From Bacteroidales bacterium UBA5833 (GTDB lineage Bacteria > Bacteroidota > Bacteroidia > Bacteroidales > Lentimicrobiaceae): 26,802 bases of DNA. Below the pieces are notes generated by a model, which was not told the origin of the DNA, did not search any database, and saw only the letters and a list, made by a program, of their open reading frames with translations. The stretch covers positions 1 to 26,802 of the forward strand of contig DJGZ01000023.1 in assembly GCA_002433025.1 (NCBI GenBank), given 5' to 3'. Made by a program: the position numbers and the translations under genes. This document shows, one piece after another, positions 1-7,221 of this stretch. Each line of letters opens with the position of its first letter. The first letter of the stretch is position 1.

Positions 1-1375
1 ACAAAACAAACTGATTAGTTACTCTGAGTTTAATCAGGTGTTCCGGTATTTTCTCACTTCCGGTTACCGTTTCCAGTGTTTCGTGTTCCCTGATCAAGTG
101 GGCATTCCCGTTTTCGCCGATCAGCACCACGTTTGGCCTGAGAGTAATAAACTGCATCCACTGGGTCACATTATACGCGCCTGTATGGTGGATGACAACC
201 TGATCGTTGATGTTCAGCATCGGCAGGTTGACGCTTTCGCGCACGCAATCAATGTTCATGCACAGGGGGCCGTAAAGGGTGGTGTCTTCGCGATGCTGCG
301 AAACGCCCTGGGCGACGGTGACCGGGTGCTGGTACCAAAAGGCGGTGAAAAGAAGATTAACGCCGGCGTCGATGATGGTTGCCCTCCTGCCCGATGAAAG
401 CCGTTTATTGGCGATCACGGATGAGATGATAAAACCTGCTTCGTCAATCAGGGCGCGGCCTGTTTCAAGTATCAGCAAAGGCAATTCCCCCGGGCTGAAA
501 TGACTGTTAATCAGCGCGCTGCTGATAGCCTCTGCATATTCGTCAAACGAGGGATTGGTATCACTGCCTGGCAGGTATGACCCTTTGAGCGTATTTTTTG
601 AAGCAAAACCGCCGCCGATGTCGATGTATTTCAGCTGGTGGTTGAATTTCTGCTGCAGCGACCGCGCCAGGTCTGCAAGCTTTGTGGCGGCAATTGCATA
701 AGCAGTTGCTGTCATGATAAAGGTCCCGATGTGGGTGTGAAGCCCCATCAGCTCAAGTTTGCCTGAATGCATGATTTTGTTCAGGGCATCCCACGCCTGT
801 CCGTTTTCGTAGTTGAACCCGAAGCGGTCCCACATGGGGTAAATCCCGGTATCCATATTTACCCGTATGGCCACCCTTGGCTTCTGCGTGGTGGTTTCAG
901 CCACTTCAATCAACAGGTACAACTCATCCAGGTGATCGATGTGGATCAGGCTGCCCTTTTCAGTTGCCAGAATTAGTTCCTCTCGGCTTTTACCCGGCCC
1001 GTTGAAGATGATTTTTCCCGGATCCACTCCGTTGGCAATGGCTTTATCGTATTCGTAACCGGATACCACTTCCGCCCAGGCCCCCTCCTGATGAAAAATA
1101 TTGCATACAGCAGCAAGATAATTTGTCTTATACGACCAGGCAAACTGTACTTTGGGATACCGGGTCGAAAATGCCTTGAAGGCTTTGCGGTAAGTGCTTC
1201 TGATCGTATTCTCGGAAATCACGAACAGGGGAGAGCCATATTTTGTTATCAGTTCCTTAACAGCCATACCATCGATATGGGTGGTCGGTGCCTGTTCGGT
1301 CCTTATCCCTGATTTTCCGGGCATACCTGCTTCCAGCTTTGTTATATGCGGACGTTCATAATGTTTCTTTTCCAT
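1..1375 (-). CDS. Fold-type III PLP-dependent decarboxylase (diaminopimelate/ornithine decarboxylase-like), 3' end cut by window edge
   Basis: An open frame runs from ATG at 1375 to the window edge, giving 458 codons without a stop. Reading the minus strand shows the alanine-racemase-like barrel followed by the decarboxylase C-terminal domain. Visible motifs are the PLP lysine in FAWSYKTN (K83), HTHIG (213-217), the phosphate-binding GGG (254-256), ETGR (304-307, where EPGR is usual), GPLCMNID with C372 and D376, and GAYN (399-402). The expected reaction is decarboxylation of a D- or L-amino acid centre, as in DapDC or carboxynorspermidine decarboxylase, but the substrate cannot be read from sequence. 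It starts 11 bases after the ATP-grasp stop and is the last visible gene of the PqqD operon. The length suggests only a few residues are missing. The last seven codons lie inside a 21-base repeat also found at the other window end, so the C-terminus may be disrupted. The family is near certain; a housekeeping lysA role is doubtful given the neighbours. Confidence 0.88.
   Translation of the reverse strand, partial: MEKKHYERPHITKLEAGMPGKSGIRTEQAPTTHIDGMAVKELITKYGSPLFVISENTIRSTYRKAFKAFSTRYPKVQFAWSYKTNYLAAVCNIFHQEGAWAEVVSGYEYDKAIANGVDPGKIIFNGPGKSREELILATEKGSLIHIDHLDELYLLIEVAETTTQKPRVAIRVNMDTGIYPMWDRFGFNYENGQAWDALNKIMHSGKLELMGLHTHIGTFIMTATAYAIAATKLADLARSLQQKFNHQLKYIDIGGGFASKNTLKGSYLPGSDTNPSFDEYAEAISSALINSHFSPGELPLLILETGRALIDEAGFIISSVIANKRLSSGRRATIIDAGVNLLFTAFWYQHPVTVAQGVSQHREDTTLYGPLCMNIDCVRESVNLPMLNINDQVVIHHTGAYNVTQWMQFITLRPNVVLIGENGNAHLIREHETLETVTGSEKIPEHLIKLRVTNQFVL
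2..22. repeat. Left copy of a 21-base inverted terminal repeat
   Basis: These 21 bases (beginning caaaacaaactg and ending gattagttac) are the exact reverse complement of 26782-26802. The match stops sharply at position 23. In the left copy they encode the last seven codons seen of the PLP decarboxylase. Confidence 0.85.
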
Positions 1376-1386
1376 GTTAATCTTTA

Positions 1387-2433
1387 TTAAAGTTCCCCGT
1401 TTACTGAGTAGTTTTCAAATTCGCTGCGGTCGACAATCATATCCCAGGCGTACCGGATAAAAAGTTTACCCACTTCGTAGCTTGTATAAGGTCCGACCTT
1501 CTCGCCGAGGGCAAGCCTGGTGAGCGCTTCCGGGATATTCTGACCCACACCGACCGCCAGGTAAACCCAGGCCGGAATTCTAGGGTTGATTTCCATCAGA
1601 AAATACCGCCCGTCATTTGATTTCATCATCTCCAGCTCAAATCCCCCTCTCCATCCCGTTGATTCAACAAAACGGCGGGTCAGGCCCAGCAGGTTCTCAT
1701 CGTCAATGCTGATGCCGGCCCAGGCTTTTCCTTTGTCAGTAATGTATTGCTTGCGCATGGGCACCGCAGCGATGGTATTCCCCCTGCCATCGCCAAGTCC
1801 GGTTACATTGTATTCGGTACCGTGCACAAACTTCTGGAGGATCACCGGATATCCCCATTTCGCGACAATTTTGTTAAAATAGTTGCGGGCCTGTTCCATA
1901 TTATAGGCAATATAGGCGTCATACCACTTTCCTTTAACCATCAGCGGGAAGTCCAGTTCCTTTTCATGCTTGTAAATCTCAGTCTGATCAGTGATGGCTA
2001 TGCCCAGGGGAACATCAATCCCGTATTTTTCCCCGAATTTGGTAAGGTTGACCTTGTGACGTTCTTCGAACTGTTCGAATGTCGGCAAAAACATATGGAT
2101 GCCCATCTGCTTCAGCTTTGGCTCCAGTTTCATAAAGGAATAAAGCTCAGCATCGAAGTTTGGAATTATTACATCGATGTTTTCCCGGCCTTGAATATAG
2201 GTAAGCCGATCCATCAGCTCATCCGTTCCGGCGGTGGGATATGGAATCTGATAGGTACGGTGGGTGAGGTTGGGCATATATATGCCTGGCTCCAGCGATT
2301 CATAAGCGAGTCCGATGATCCGGGCGTCAAAGGATGCAGCTTCGAGCAGCCCCCTGATCACGGCAACACCCGGGCCGGGACTGTCGATGGCGTTCAGACC
2401 TGTCACTGCAATGGTATAGCAGGGCTTATTCAT
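1387..2433 (-). CDS. ATP-grasp family carboxylate-amine ligase
   Basis: The 348-residue protein has an N-terminal Rossmann-like preATP-grasp domain (AVTGLNAIDSPGPG, residues 9-22). An ATP-grasp fold follows, with the nucleotide-binding lysine region MVKGKW (165-170), ILQKFVHGTEYN (198-209) and the metal-binding pair GGFELEMM (263-270) and MEINPR (280-285). Enzymes of this superfamily activate a carboxylate as an acyl phosphate and couple it to an amine, thiol or similar nucleophile; the carbamoyl-phosphate-synthase-like subgroup fits best. I chose ATG at 2433 over an in-frame TTG at 2442 because it gives an 8-base overlap with the pqqD-like stop, typical of translational coupling. It lies between a PqqD-like protein and a PLP decarboxylase, suggesting it acts on a carrier- or peptide-bound substrate, but that is inference. 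No canonical family such as PurD, PurK, Ddl or LysX is matched closely enough to name. Confidence 0.87.
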   Translation of the reverse strand: MNKPCYTIAVTGLNAIDSPGPGVAVIRGLLEAASFDARIIGLAYESLEPGIYMPNLTHRTYQIPYPTAGTDELMDRLTYIQGRENIDVIIPNFDAELYSFMKLEPKLKQMGIHMFLPTFEQFEERHKVNLTKFGEKYGIDVPLGIAITDQTEIYKHEKELDFPLMVKGKWYDAYIAYNMEQARNYFNKIVAKWGYPVILQKFVHGTEYNVTGLGDGRGNTIAAVPMRKQYITDKGKAWAGISIDDENLLGLTRRFVESTGWRGGFELEMMKSNDGRYFLMEINPRIPAWVYLAVGVGQNIPEALTRLALGEKVGPYTSYEVGKLFIRYAWDMIVDRSEFENYSVNGEL

Positions 2434-2674
2434 CCTTATCAAGAAGTTGGTACATTTTCATTATTCCTGCAAATTCATGCAGGTCTTTCTCAAAACTGTT
2501 CCGCTCAACCGCATAACTTCCGGTAATTTCGTCAATAATCTGCTCCCGGGTAAAACCCTGGCGAAGCAGGTTGATGATTTCGGCCCCGACAGGATTCACG
2601 GTAAATGATTCCCCTGTGGAAGGGTTGAATAGAAACCCGGTGTCGCTGATGGCAATCTGATGTTTGATTTTCAT
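2426..2674 (-). CDS. PqqD-like peptide chaperone (RRE-type winged helix)
   Basis: This is a small protein of 82 residues. It begins with a short beta region (IAISDTGFLFNPSTGESFTV), followed by NPVGAEIINLLRQG and then REQIIDEIT with a downstream helix. That is the layout of PqqD and of the RiPP recognition element: a winged helix that binds leader peptides and delivers them to modifying enzymes. I chose ATG at 2674 because family members start just before the KIKHQIAIS strand; an in-frame start at 2707 would add a tail that looks non-coding. The stop overlaps the ATP-grasp start by 8 bases. No radical SAM gene, which PqqD usually serves, is visible. PqqD-like proteins also sit beside ATP-grasp and HPr-kinase-related genes in uncharacterised loci, so a role presenting a peptide or small carrier to the ligase is plausible. 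Function is unproven. Confidence 0.82.
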   Translation of the reverse strand: MKIKHQIAISDTGFLFNPSTGESFTVNPVGAEIINLLRQGFTREQIIDEITGSYAVERNSFEKDLHEFAGIMKMYQLLDKDE

Positions 2675-2704
2675 AACCTTTTTCAATGGTTTTGCACTGT
2701 ATGG

Positions 2705-2712
2705 CAAAGTAA
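2705..2712 (-). promoter_or_regulatory. Weak -7 box for the PqqD operon
   Basis: TTACTTTG on the minus strand, one base off the Bacteroidetes TAnnTTTG consensus, lies about 30 bases before the pqqD-like ATG at 2674. No clear -33 TTTG is seen. It would let the operon be transcribed separately from the AraC-type gene upstream. Confidence 0.35.
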
Positions 2713-2815
2713 CGCAATAACAACAGTCTGTGGTTTATACAATTCCGTGAAAAGCGTATAAGATTTTATTGCCTTCGCAAATCCGGCCTGGGCCAGGGAA
2801 TTGCAGTTTTTACAA

Positions 2816-3424
2816 TTACTCCTTCTTTGGGTGTGCCGGGGCTGTCTGGCGTCCTATCAGATCAACCGGCGTCCGGGAATAACCGCCTTTTTTATATTCA
2901 GTTACCGATATTCCGGTCACCTGCCTGAACTGTGCCGAAAGGTACTGAACAGAACTGTAACCCAGCTGAACAGCAATCTCGCTCAGGGTGTATTCGTCGT
3001 ATTCGATCAGTTCCTTCACTTTTTCAATTTTATGGAGAATGATGAATTTTTCAAGGGTGATGTGCTCGTACCTTGAAAAAAGGTTGGCCAGGTAAGCATA
3101 GGAGAGCCCCAGCCTTTCTACCAGGTAATCGGAATTCCTGATCATTGAATTCACGTTTCCCGCTTTGTGAACAAGTTCAATTACCGCAAGTTTTATTTTT
3201 TCCACAATCTGGTGTTCCCGGCTGAAGACAGGCTCAAATCCATGGGCTGCAAGCAGTTCTGTATAAAACTCTCTGTTATGCAGCAGCGGATCATACATGA
3301 TTTCCACTTCGCCGGGTTTGATATTGAGAATGGTAGCCCCCTCCTTATCAAGAAGTTGCCTGATCACCACAAAACAGCAACTGCAAATCATGTTGCGCGG
3401 ATATAGGACAGCCGTTTTCTGCAT
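2816..3424 (-). CDS. AraC-family regulator with HMA-like N-terminal domain
   Basis: The C-terminal part is a clear AraC double helix-turn-helix: a helix reading FIILHKIEKVKELI, then EIAVQLGYSSVQYLSAQF, then TGISVTEYKK. The N-terminus resembles the heavy-metal-associated (HMA) ferredoxin-like fold, with a cysteine cluster MICSCC near residues 12-17 and then NIKPGEVEIMYDP. Bacteroidetes have a recurring family of exactly this layout, often near metal efflux genes, in which the domain may sense Cu or another soft metal. I prefer ATG at 3424 because family members begin about ten residues before the cysteine motif. Starts at 3538 (ATG) or 3541 (TTG) would add 38-39 polar residues. The gene lies 141 bases upstream of the PqqD operon on the same strand, so it may regulate it or be cotranscribed. 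No metal transporter is adjacent. Confidence 0.83.
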   Translation of the reverse strand: MQKTAVLYPRNMICSCCFVVIRQLLDKEGATILNIKPGEVEIMYDPLLHNREFYTELLAAHGFEPVFSREHQIVEKIKLAVIELVHKAGNVNSMIRNSDYLVERLGLSYAYLANLFSRYEHITLEKFIILHKIEKVKELIEYDEYTLSEIAVQLGYSSVQYLSAQFRQVTGISVTEYKKGGYSRTPVDLIGRQTAPAHPKKE

Positions 3425-3541
3425 CTTGTGAAACTCAGGATTTATCTGGCCAATTAATTCAATTTCATGATCTGATTGGTGTTTCAGGCAGTTACCCGGT
3501 TGGTGTTGCCCGTTACCGGAATTCATAACCTGTTGCATCAA

Positions 3542-4071
3542 TCTGGTTTTGCAGGCATCCTCAATGAAATATCTGAGGTTATTAGAACTGCTTTTAGTAA
3601 CAGATGATGATCAGATAATTGAATGTGCATGTTTGCATATTTGTTTGACACGAAACTTTTCAATTTCCTGCGATCTGTTTAAAAAGATGAACTTAATCCG
3701 GTCCGGTGATTAAGCGGGCTTTGTTAACATACTGGAATTCAATATTCACGGACACAGAAATCAGTTTTTCCCTTCTTGACATTCGCCGGATCGACTGGCA
3801 TGAATAATTCAATGACCAGCACGAATAACTGAATTTGGTCAAAGCGGGCGTAATCAACAATAAATTGGTAAAATTGCAGTTTAATAGTTCAGGTTTAATT
3901 ACTGGCCCCCAAACCGGAGTAATGTTAAACCGGACTAATTGATTTGTAGTGTGAAGTTAATGAAAGTACGGGGTTTGTGAAACAAAGTTCTGTCTTTTTC
4001 TTTATCAAAAAGGTGCATTGTAAATAGCGGGCCGGTGTTTCAGCAGGTCAAAAAAATTAAATTATCAGCGA
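3542..4071. other. Divergent intergenic region without a recognised gene
   Basis: About 530 AT-rich bases separate the AraC-type gene (minus) from porZ (plus). I found no convincing coding frame, RNA gene or strong hairpin, and no perfect TAnnTTTG box. It must carry the porZ promoter and probably that of the regulator. Confidence 0.6.
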
Positions 4072-6405
4072 ATGAGAAAGTTTGTATTCTTTTTATTTTT
4101 CGTTTTTCAGTTTTTGGTTATTCTTCCGTTCTCCGGACGGTCTCAGGAAATCGGGATCGGACAATGGCGCGACCATCTGCCTTATCGCAAGGTAATAGCA
4201 GTAGCCGAAGGCGATGGCAGGATCTACGCGGCCACCCCTTACAGCCTGTTTTATTACGATATCAATGACAACAGCCTTAACCGGCTGAGCAAGAATAACG
4301 GCCTCAGCGATGTCGGAATCAGCAGCATTAAATACAATGAAGATCTGAAGACACTGGTCATCGCCTATACCAATGCAAACATCGACCTGCTGAAAGACGG
4401 AAATATCACCAATTTGTCGGATATCAAGCGAAAGCCCATACTGGGGAATAAAACCATCAACCGCATTGTATTTATAGGCAAGCGGGCTTACCTGGCCTGC
4501 GGGTTCGGGATCGTGGTGCTCGATATTGAAAAGGAGGAGTTTCCGGAACCCATCTATTATATCGGAAGTCAGGGCAGGGCCATCAATATCAACGATATTA
4601 CCTATAATCCGGTGGATTCCCTGATTTATGCAGCGACCGATGAAGGGATTTACCAGGCGTCGTTCTATGGCTCAAACCTGGCAAACTTTGCGGAATGGAC
4701 GCGCGAGAGCTCGTTTGTTCTCCCTTCGGCTCCTTATAATCATATTGCAGCTTTTAACAACAGGATTTATACAAACAAGAAGGGACCTTCTTATGCAACC
4801 GATGCCATGTTTGTGAAAATCGACGGTACCTGGGAGGCATTTCAGCCGAATAACACATCCAACCGGTCCAGTCTGGAGGTTCATTATGACCATCTGGTCG
4901 TTTGCAACAACCTCTCCGTTGAATTATTCAGGCCCGATGGCTCACTTAAGCAGAAACTCTATACCTATAATCCCGGAAATATTATACCTAAAGATGCCAT
5001 TCTTGATAAAGACCTGAATGTGTGGGTAGGTGATGAATTTGAAGGATTGGTAAAAATTACGGATTATACTGTTGCTGAACGCTTTCTTCCCGATGGTCCT
5101 GATTTCCCTGATGTTTATGCGATGGCCGCCGGAAAGAGTGATGTGTGGATTGTTCCGGGTGGCAGGAATTCTGCCTTCGCGGCGATATACCGTCAGGCCC
5201 GGTTTGCCGGTTTTGTTGACGGGAAATGGAAAACCACAGATCATAAAAAGGATGCTTTCCTGAGTGATATGCGCGATGTTTTATCGGTTGCCGTTGATCC
5301 GTCAAACAACAAAAGGGTCTATTTCGGCACCTGGGGCTACGGGCTGATGGAGTATGTGAACGAGGAGTTTTCGCAGCTCTATACCAGTGAGAACAGCAGC
5401 CTCGAAGGCACCGCCTATGAAAGTACCTGGTATGGTATTGGCGGGCTGACCTTCGATGATCAGAATAACCTGTGGGTTACCAATTCAAGCGCCTCCTCGG
5501 TCTTATCCGTAAGGAAGAGCAGCGGGGAATGGAAATCATTTAACCTTGGCCCTGTGGCAACCGGTGTTGATATAGGAAGGGTTATGGTGGACAAATCGGG
5601 TCAGAAATGGCTGATGCCGCGCGATCATGCACTGATTGTTTTTAACGATAACAACACCCTGGATGACCCCACGGATGATAAGACAAAGAGACTTACGTCC
5701 GTCGCCGGCAATGGCAGTCTGCCCGGCTCGTTTATCCTGAGTATGGCAGTCGACCGCGAAGGGCTCGTGTGGGTAGGTTCCAACGAAGGGGTGGCGGTAT
5801 TCTATTCGCCGGCCAATATTTTCAGCGGACAGAATTTTGATGCGCAGCGCATCCTGATAGAGCAGGACGGCTATGGTCAGTACCTGCTCGAAGCTGAAGC
5901 GGTGACCGCCATCGCCGTTGACGGGTCGAACCGGAAATGGTTCGGTACCGACCGGGCAGGCGTTTTTCTGATGTCGGCCGACGGCACCAAAGAGATCCTG
6001 CATTTTACCGAAGATAACAGCCCTTTGCTCAGCAATTCCATTACCGATATCACCATCAATGAGTCGGGAGAGGTCTTTTTCGGCACTTCGCAGGGCGTAA
6101 TCTCCTACAGAAGTGAATCCGTCACACCCACACAGGACCTGAAAGAGGTGGTGGTATTCCCCAATCCGGTGCGCGAAAGCTACGAGGGGGCCATCGCCAT
6201 CCGCGGCCTGGTTGAAAATTCCAGCGTAAAAATTACCGATATCAGCGGGAATCTGGTTTATACAACGATGAGTGAAGGCGGACAGGCGCTCTGGAACGGG
6301 CGCAATTTTAACGGCGACCGCGTTAAAACCGGGGTTTACCTGGTTTATGTCACCAACAGCGATGGTTCCAAAACTACGGTTACTAAAATCATGTTCGTTA
6401 ACTGA
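4072..6405 (+). CDS. porZ: Type IX secretion system protein PorZ (beta-propeller with sorting domain)
   Basis: The 777-residue protein has a hydrophobic signal peptide (about residues 1-25, ending GRSQ). The hallmark PorZ start follows (QWRDHLPYRKVIAVAEGDG, then AATPYSLFYYD and LSKNNGLSDVGISSIKYN). Repeated propeller blades carry motifs such as NLWVTN, GLVWVGSNEGVAVF and RKWFGTDRAGVF, as in two-component-regulator propellers. The last ~85 residues (from VVVFPNPVRES to the end) form a T9SS type A sorting domain, with TGVYLVYV near the end. PorZ works at the cell surface in the attachment complex with the PorU sortase, presenting A-LPS for anchoring cargo. ATG at 4072 is the obvious start before the signal peptide. 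recO follows 87 bases downstream but has its own -7 box. The call is firm because the N-terminal blade is highly characteristic. Confidence 0.93.
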   Translation: MRKFVFFLFFVFQFLVILPFSGRSQEIGIGQWRDHLPYRKVIAVAEGDGRIYAATPYSLFYYDINDNSLNRLSKNNGLSDVGISSIKYNEDLKTLVIAYTNANIDLLKDGNITNLSDIKRKPILGNKTINRIVFIGKRAYLACGFGIVVLDIEKEEFPEPIYYIGSQGRAININDITYNPVDSLIYAATDEGIYQASFYGSNLANFAEWTRESSFVLPSAPYNHIAAFNNRIYTNKKGPSYATDAMFVKIDGTWEAFQPNNTSNRSSLEVHYDHLVVCNNLSVELFRPDGSLKQKLYTYNPGNIIPKDAILDKDLNVWVGDEFEGLVKITDYTVAERFLPDGPDFPDVYAMAAGKSDVWIVPGGRNSAFAAIYRQARFAGFVDGKWKTTDHKKDAFLSDMRDVLSVAVDPSNNKRVYFGTWGYGLMEYVNEEFSQLYTSENSSLEGTAYESTWYGIGGLTFDDQNNLWVTNSSASSVLSVRKSSGEWKSFNLGPVATGVDIGRVMVDKSGQKWLMPRDHALIVFNDNNTLDDPTDDKTKRLTSVAGNGSLPGSFILSMAVDREGLVWVGSNEGVAVFYSPANIFSGQNFDAQRILIEQDGYGQYLLEAEAVTAIAVDGSNRKWFGTDRAGVFLMSADGTKEILHFTEDNSPLLSNSITDITINESGEVFFGTSQGVISYRSESVTPTQDLKEVVVFPNPVRESYEGAIAIRGLVENSSVKITDISGNLVYTTMSEGGQALWNGRNFNGDRVKTGVYLVYVTNSDGSKTTVTKIMFVN

Positions 6406-6480
6406 AGCATTGCATGTTCTGTTTCACTGAACTTTGTTTTTCAGGCCCTGCCATGGACGGGAATCTGTCACTATAATCCT

Positions 6481-6488
6481 TATTTTTG
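6481..6488 (+). promoter_or_regulatory. -7 promoter box of recO
   Basis: TATTTTTG matches the Bacteroidetes -7 consensus TAnnTTTG exactly. Only 4 bases separate it from the recO ATG, so the transcript would start at or next to the start codon (a leaderless mRNA). No -33 TTTG is seen at the usual distance. Confidence 0.55.
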
Positions 6489-6492
6489 ACCC

Positions 6493-7218
6493 ATGCTTAT
6501 TTCAACGCATGGCATTGTATTTCACACCACCCGATATGCCGATTCCGGGGCTGTAGTGAAGATATATACTGAAAAATTCGGGTTGCAGTCATTTCTGGTG
6601 AAGGGCCTGTACAGCCGCAAATCAAAGTTGAAAGCCGCCCTTTTCAGCCACCTCAGTATTTTGGATCTGGTGATTGACCACCACGGGCACAGAAACCTGC
6701 ATTACATCCGTGAGGCCGGTGTTTATATCCCGCTGCAGCGGCTGCAGGACGATATGTCGCGAAGTTCCCTGGTGCTGTTTATCAATGAACTGCTATACAA
6801 ATGCATCAGGGAGGAAGAACCCAATCCCGCCTTGTTCAGTTATCTGGTAACCGTGCTGCAACTGCTCAACGAGCCGGGGATTTCCCTGCATTCATTCCAT
6901 TTGCTGTTTATGCTGCGGCTTACCCGTTTTCTGGGGTTTAGTCCCAGGTTCGCCAAAGCTGGTTCAGGTGAATTTTTCGATATGGAAGAAGGCCTGTTTC
7001 TGGATTCTGAACCCATGCACCGGTACTTTATTTCCGGGCCACCGGCCGAAGCCCTCGAACGGCTTCAATTACTGGAATTTCAAGACTTGCAGGGCTTTGA
7101 AATTCCCAGGTCCGTACGCGATACCCTGCTCGACCGGCTGATAGATTTTTACCGGCTGCATATCCCCGACCTGGGCGAAATGAAATCGGTGAAGGTGTTG
7201 CAGGAAATTCTCGGATAG
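6493..7218 (+). CDS. recO: DNA repair protein RecO
   Basis: RecO loads RecA on SSB-coated single strands together with RecR in recombinational repair. The 241-residue protein has the N-terminal OB fold (THGIVFHTTRYADSGAVVKIYTE cut here at its strands: GIVFHTTRY, then VVKIYTEKFG, then FLVKGLYSRKSK). A helical C-terminal domain follows, with FLGFSPRF near residue 150, a family signature. No zinc-finger cysteines are present, which is normal for Bacteroidetes members. Length fits the family. It follows porZ on the same strand but appears to have its own promoter immediately before the ATG. It converges with the membrane protein gene downstream, with only 3 bases between the two stop codons, so no separate terminators are possible there. 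Confidence 0.93.
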   Translation: MLISTHGIVFHTTRYADSGAVVKIYTEKFGLQSFLVKGLYSRKSKLKAALFSHLSILDLVIDHHGHRNLHYIREAGVYIPLQRLQDDMSRSSLVLFINELLYKCIREEEPNPALFSYLVTVLQLLNEPGISLHSFHLLFMLRLTRFLGFSPRFAKAGSGEFFDMEEGLFLDSEPMHRYFISGPPAEALERLQLLEFQDLQGFEIPRSVRDTLLDRLIDFYRLHIPDLGEMKSVKVLQEILG

Positions 7219-7221
7219 AGA

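Noticed and set aside
1747..2526. A 259-codon plus-strand open frame
   Set aside because: It is the antisense of the ATP-grasp and PqqD-like genes, with no recognisable motif. The minus-strand proteins carry clear family signatures.
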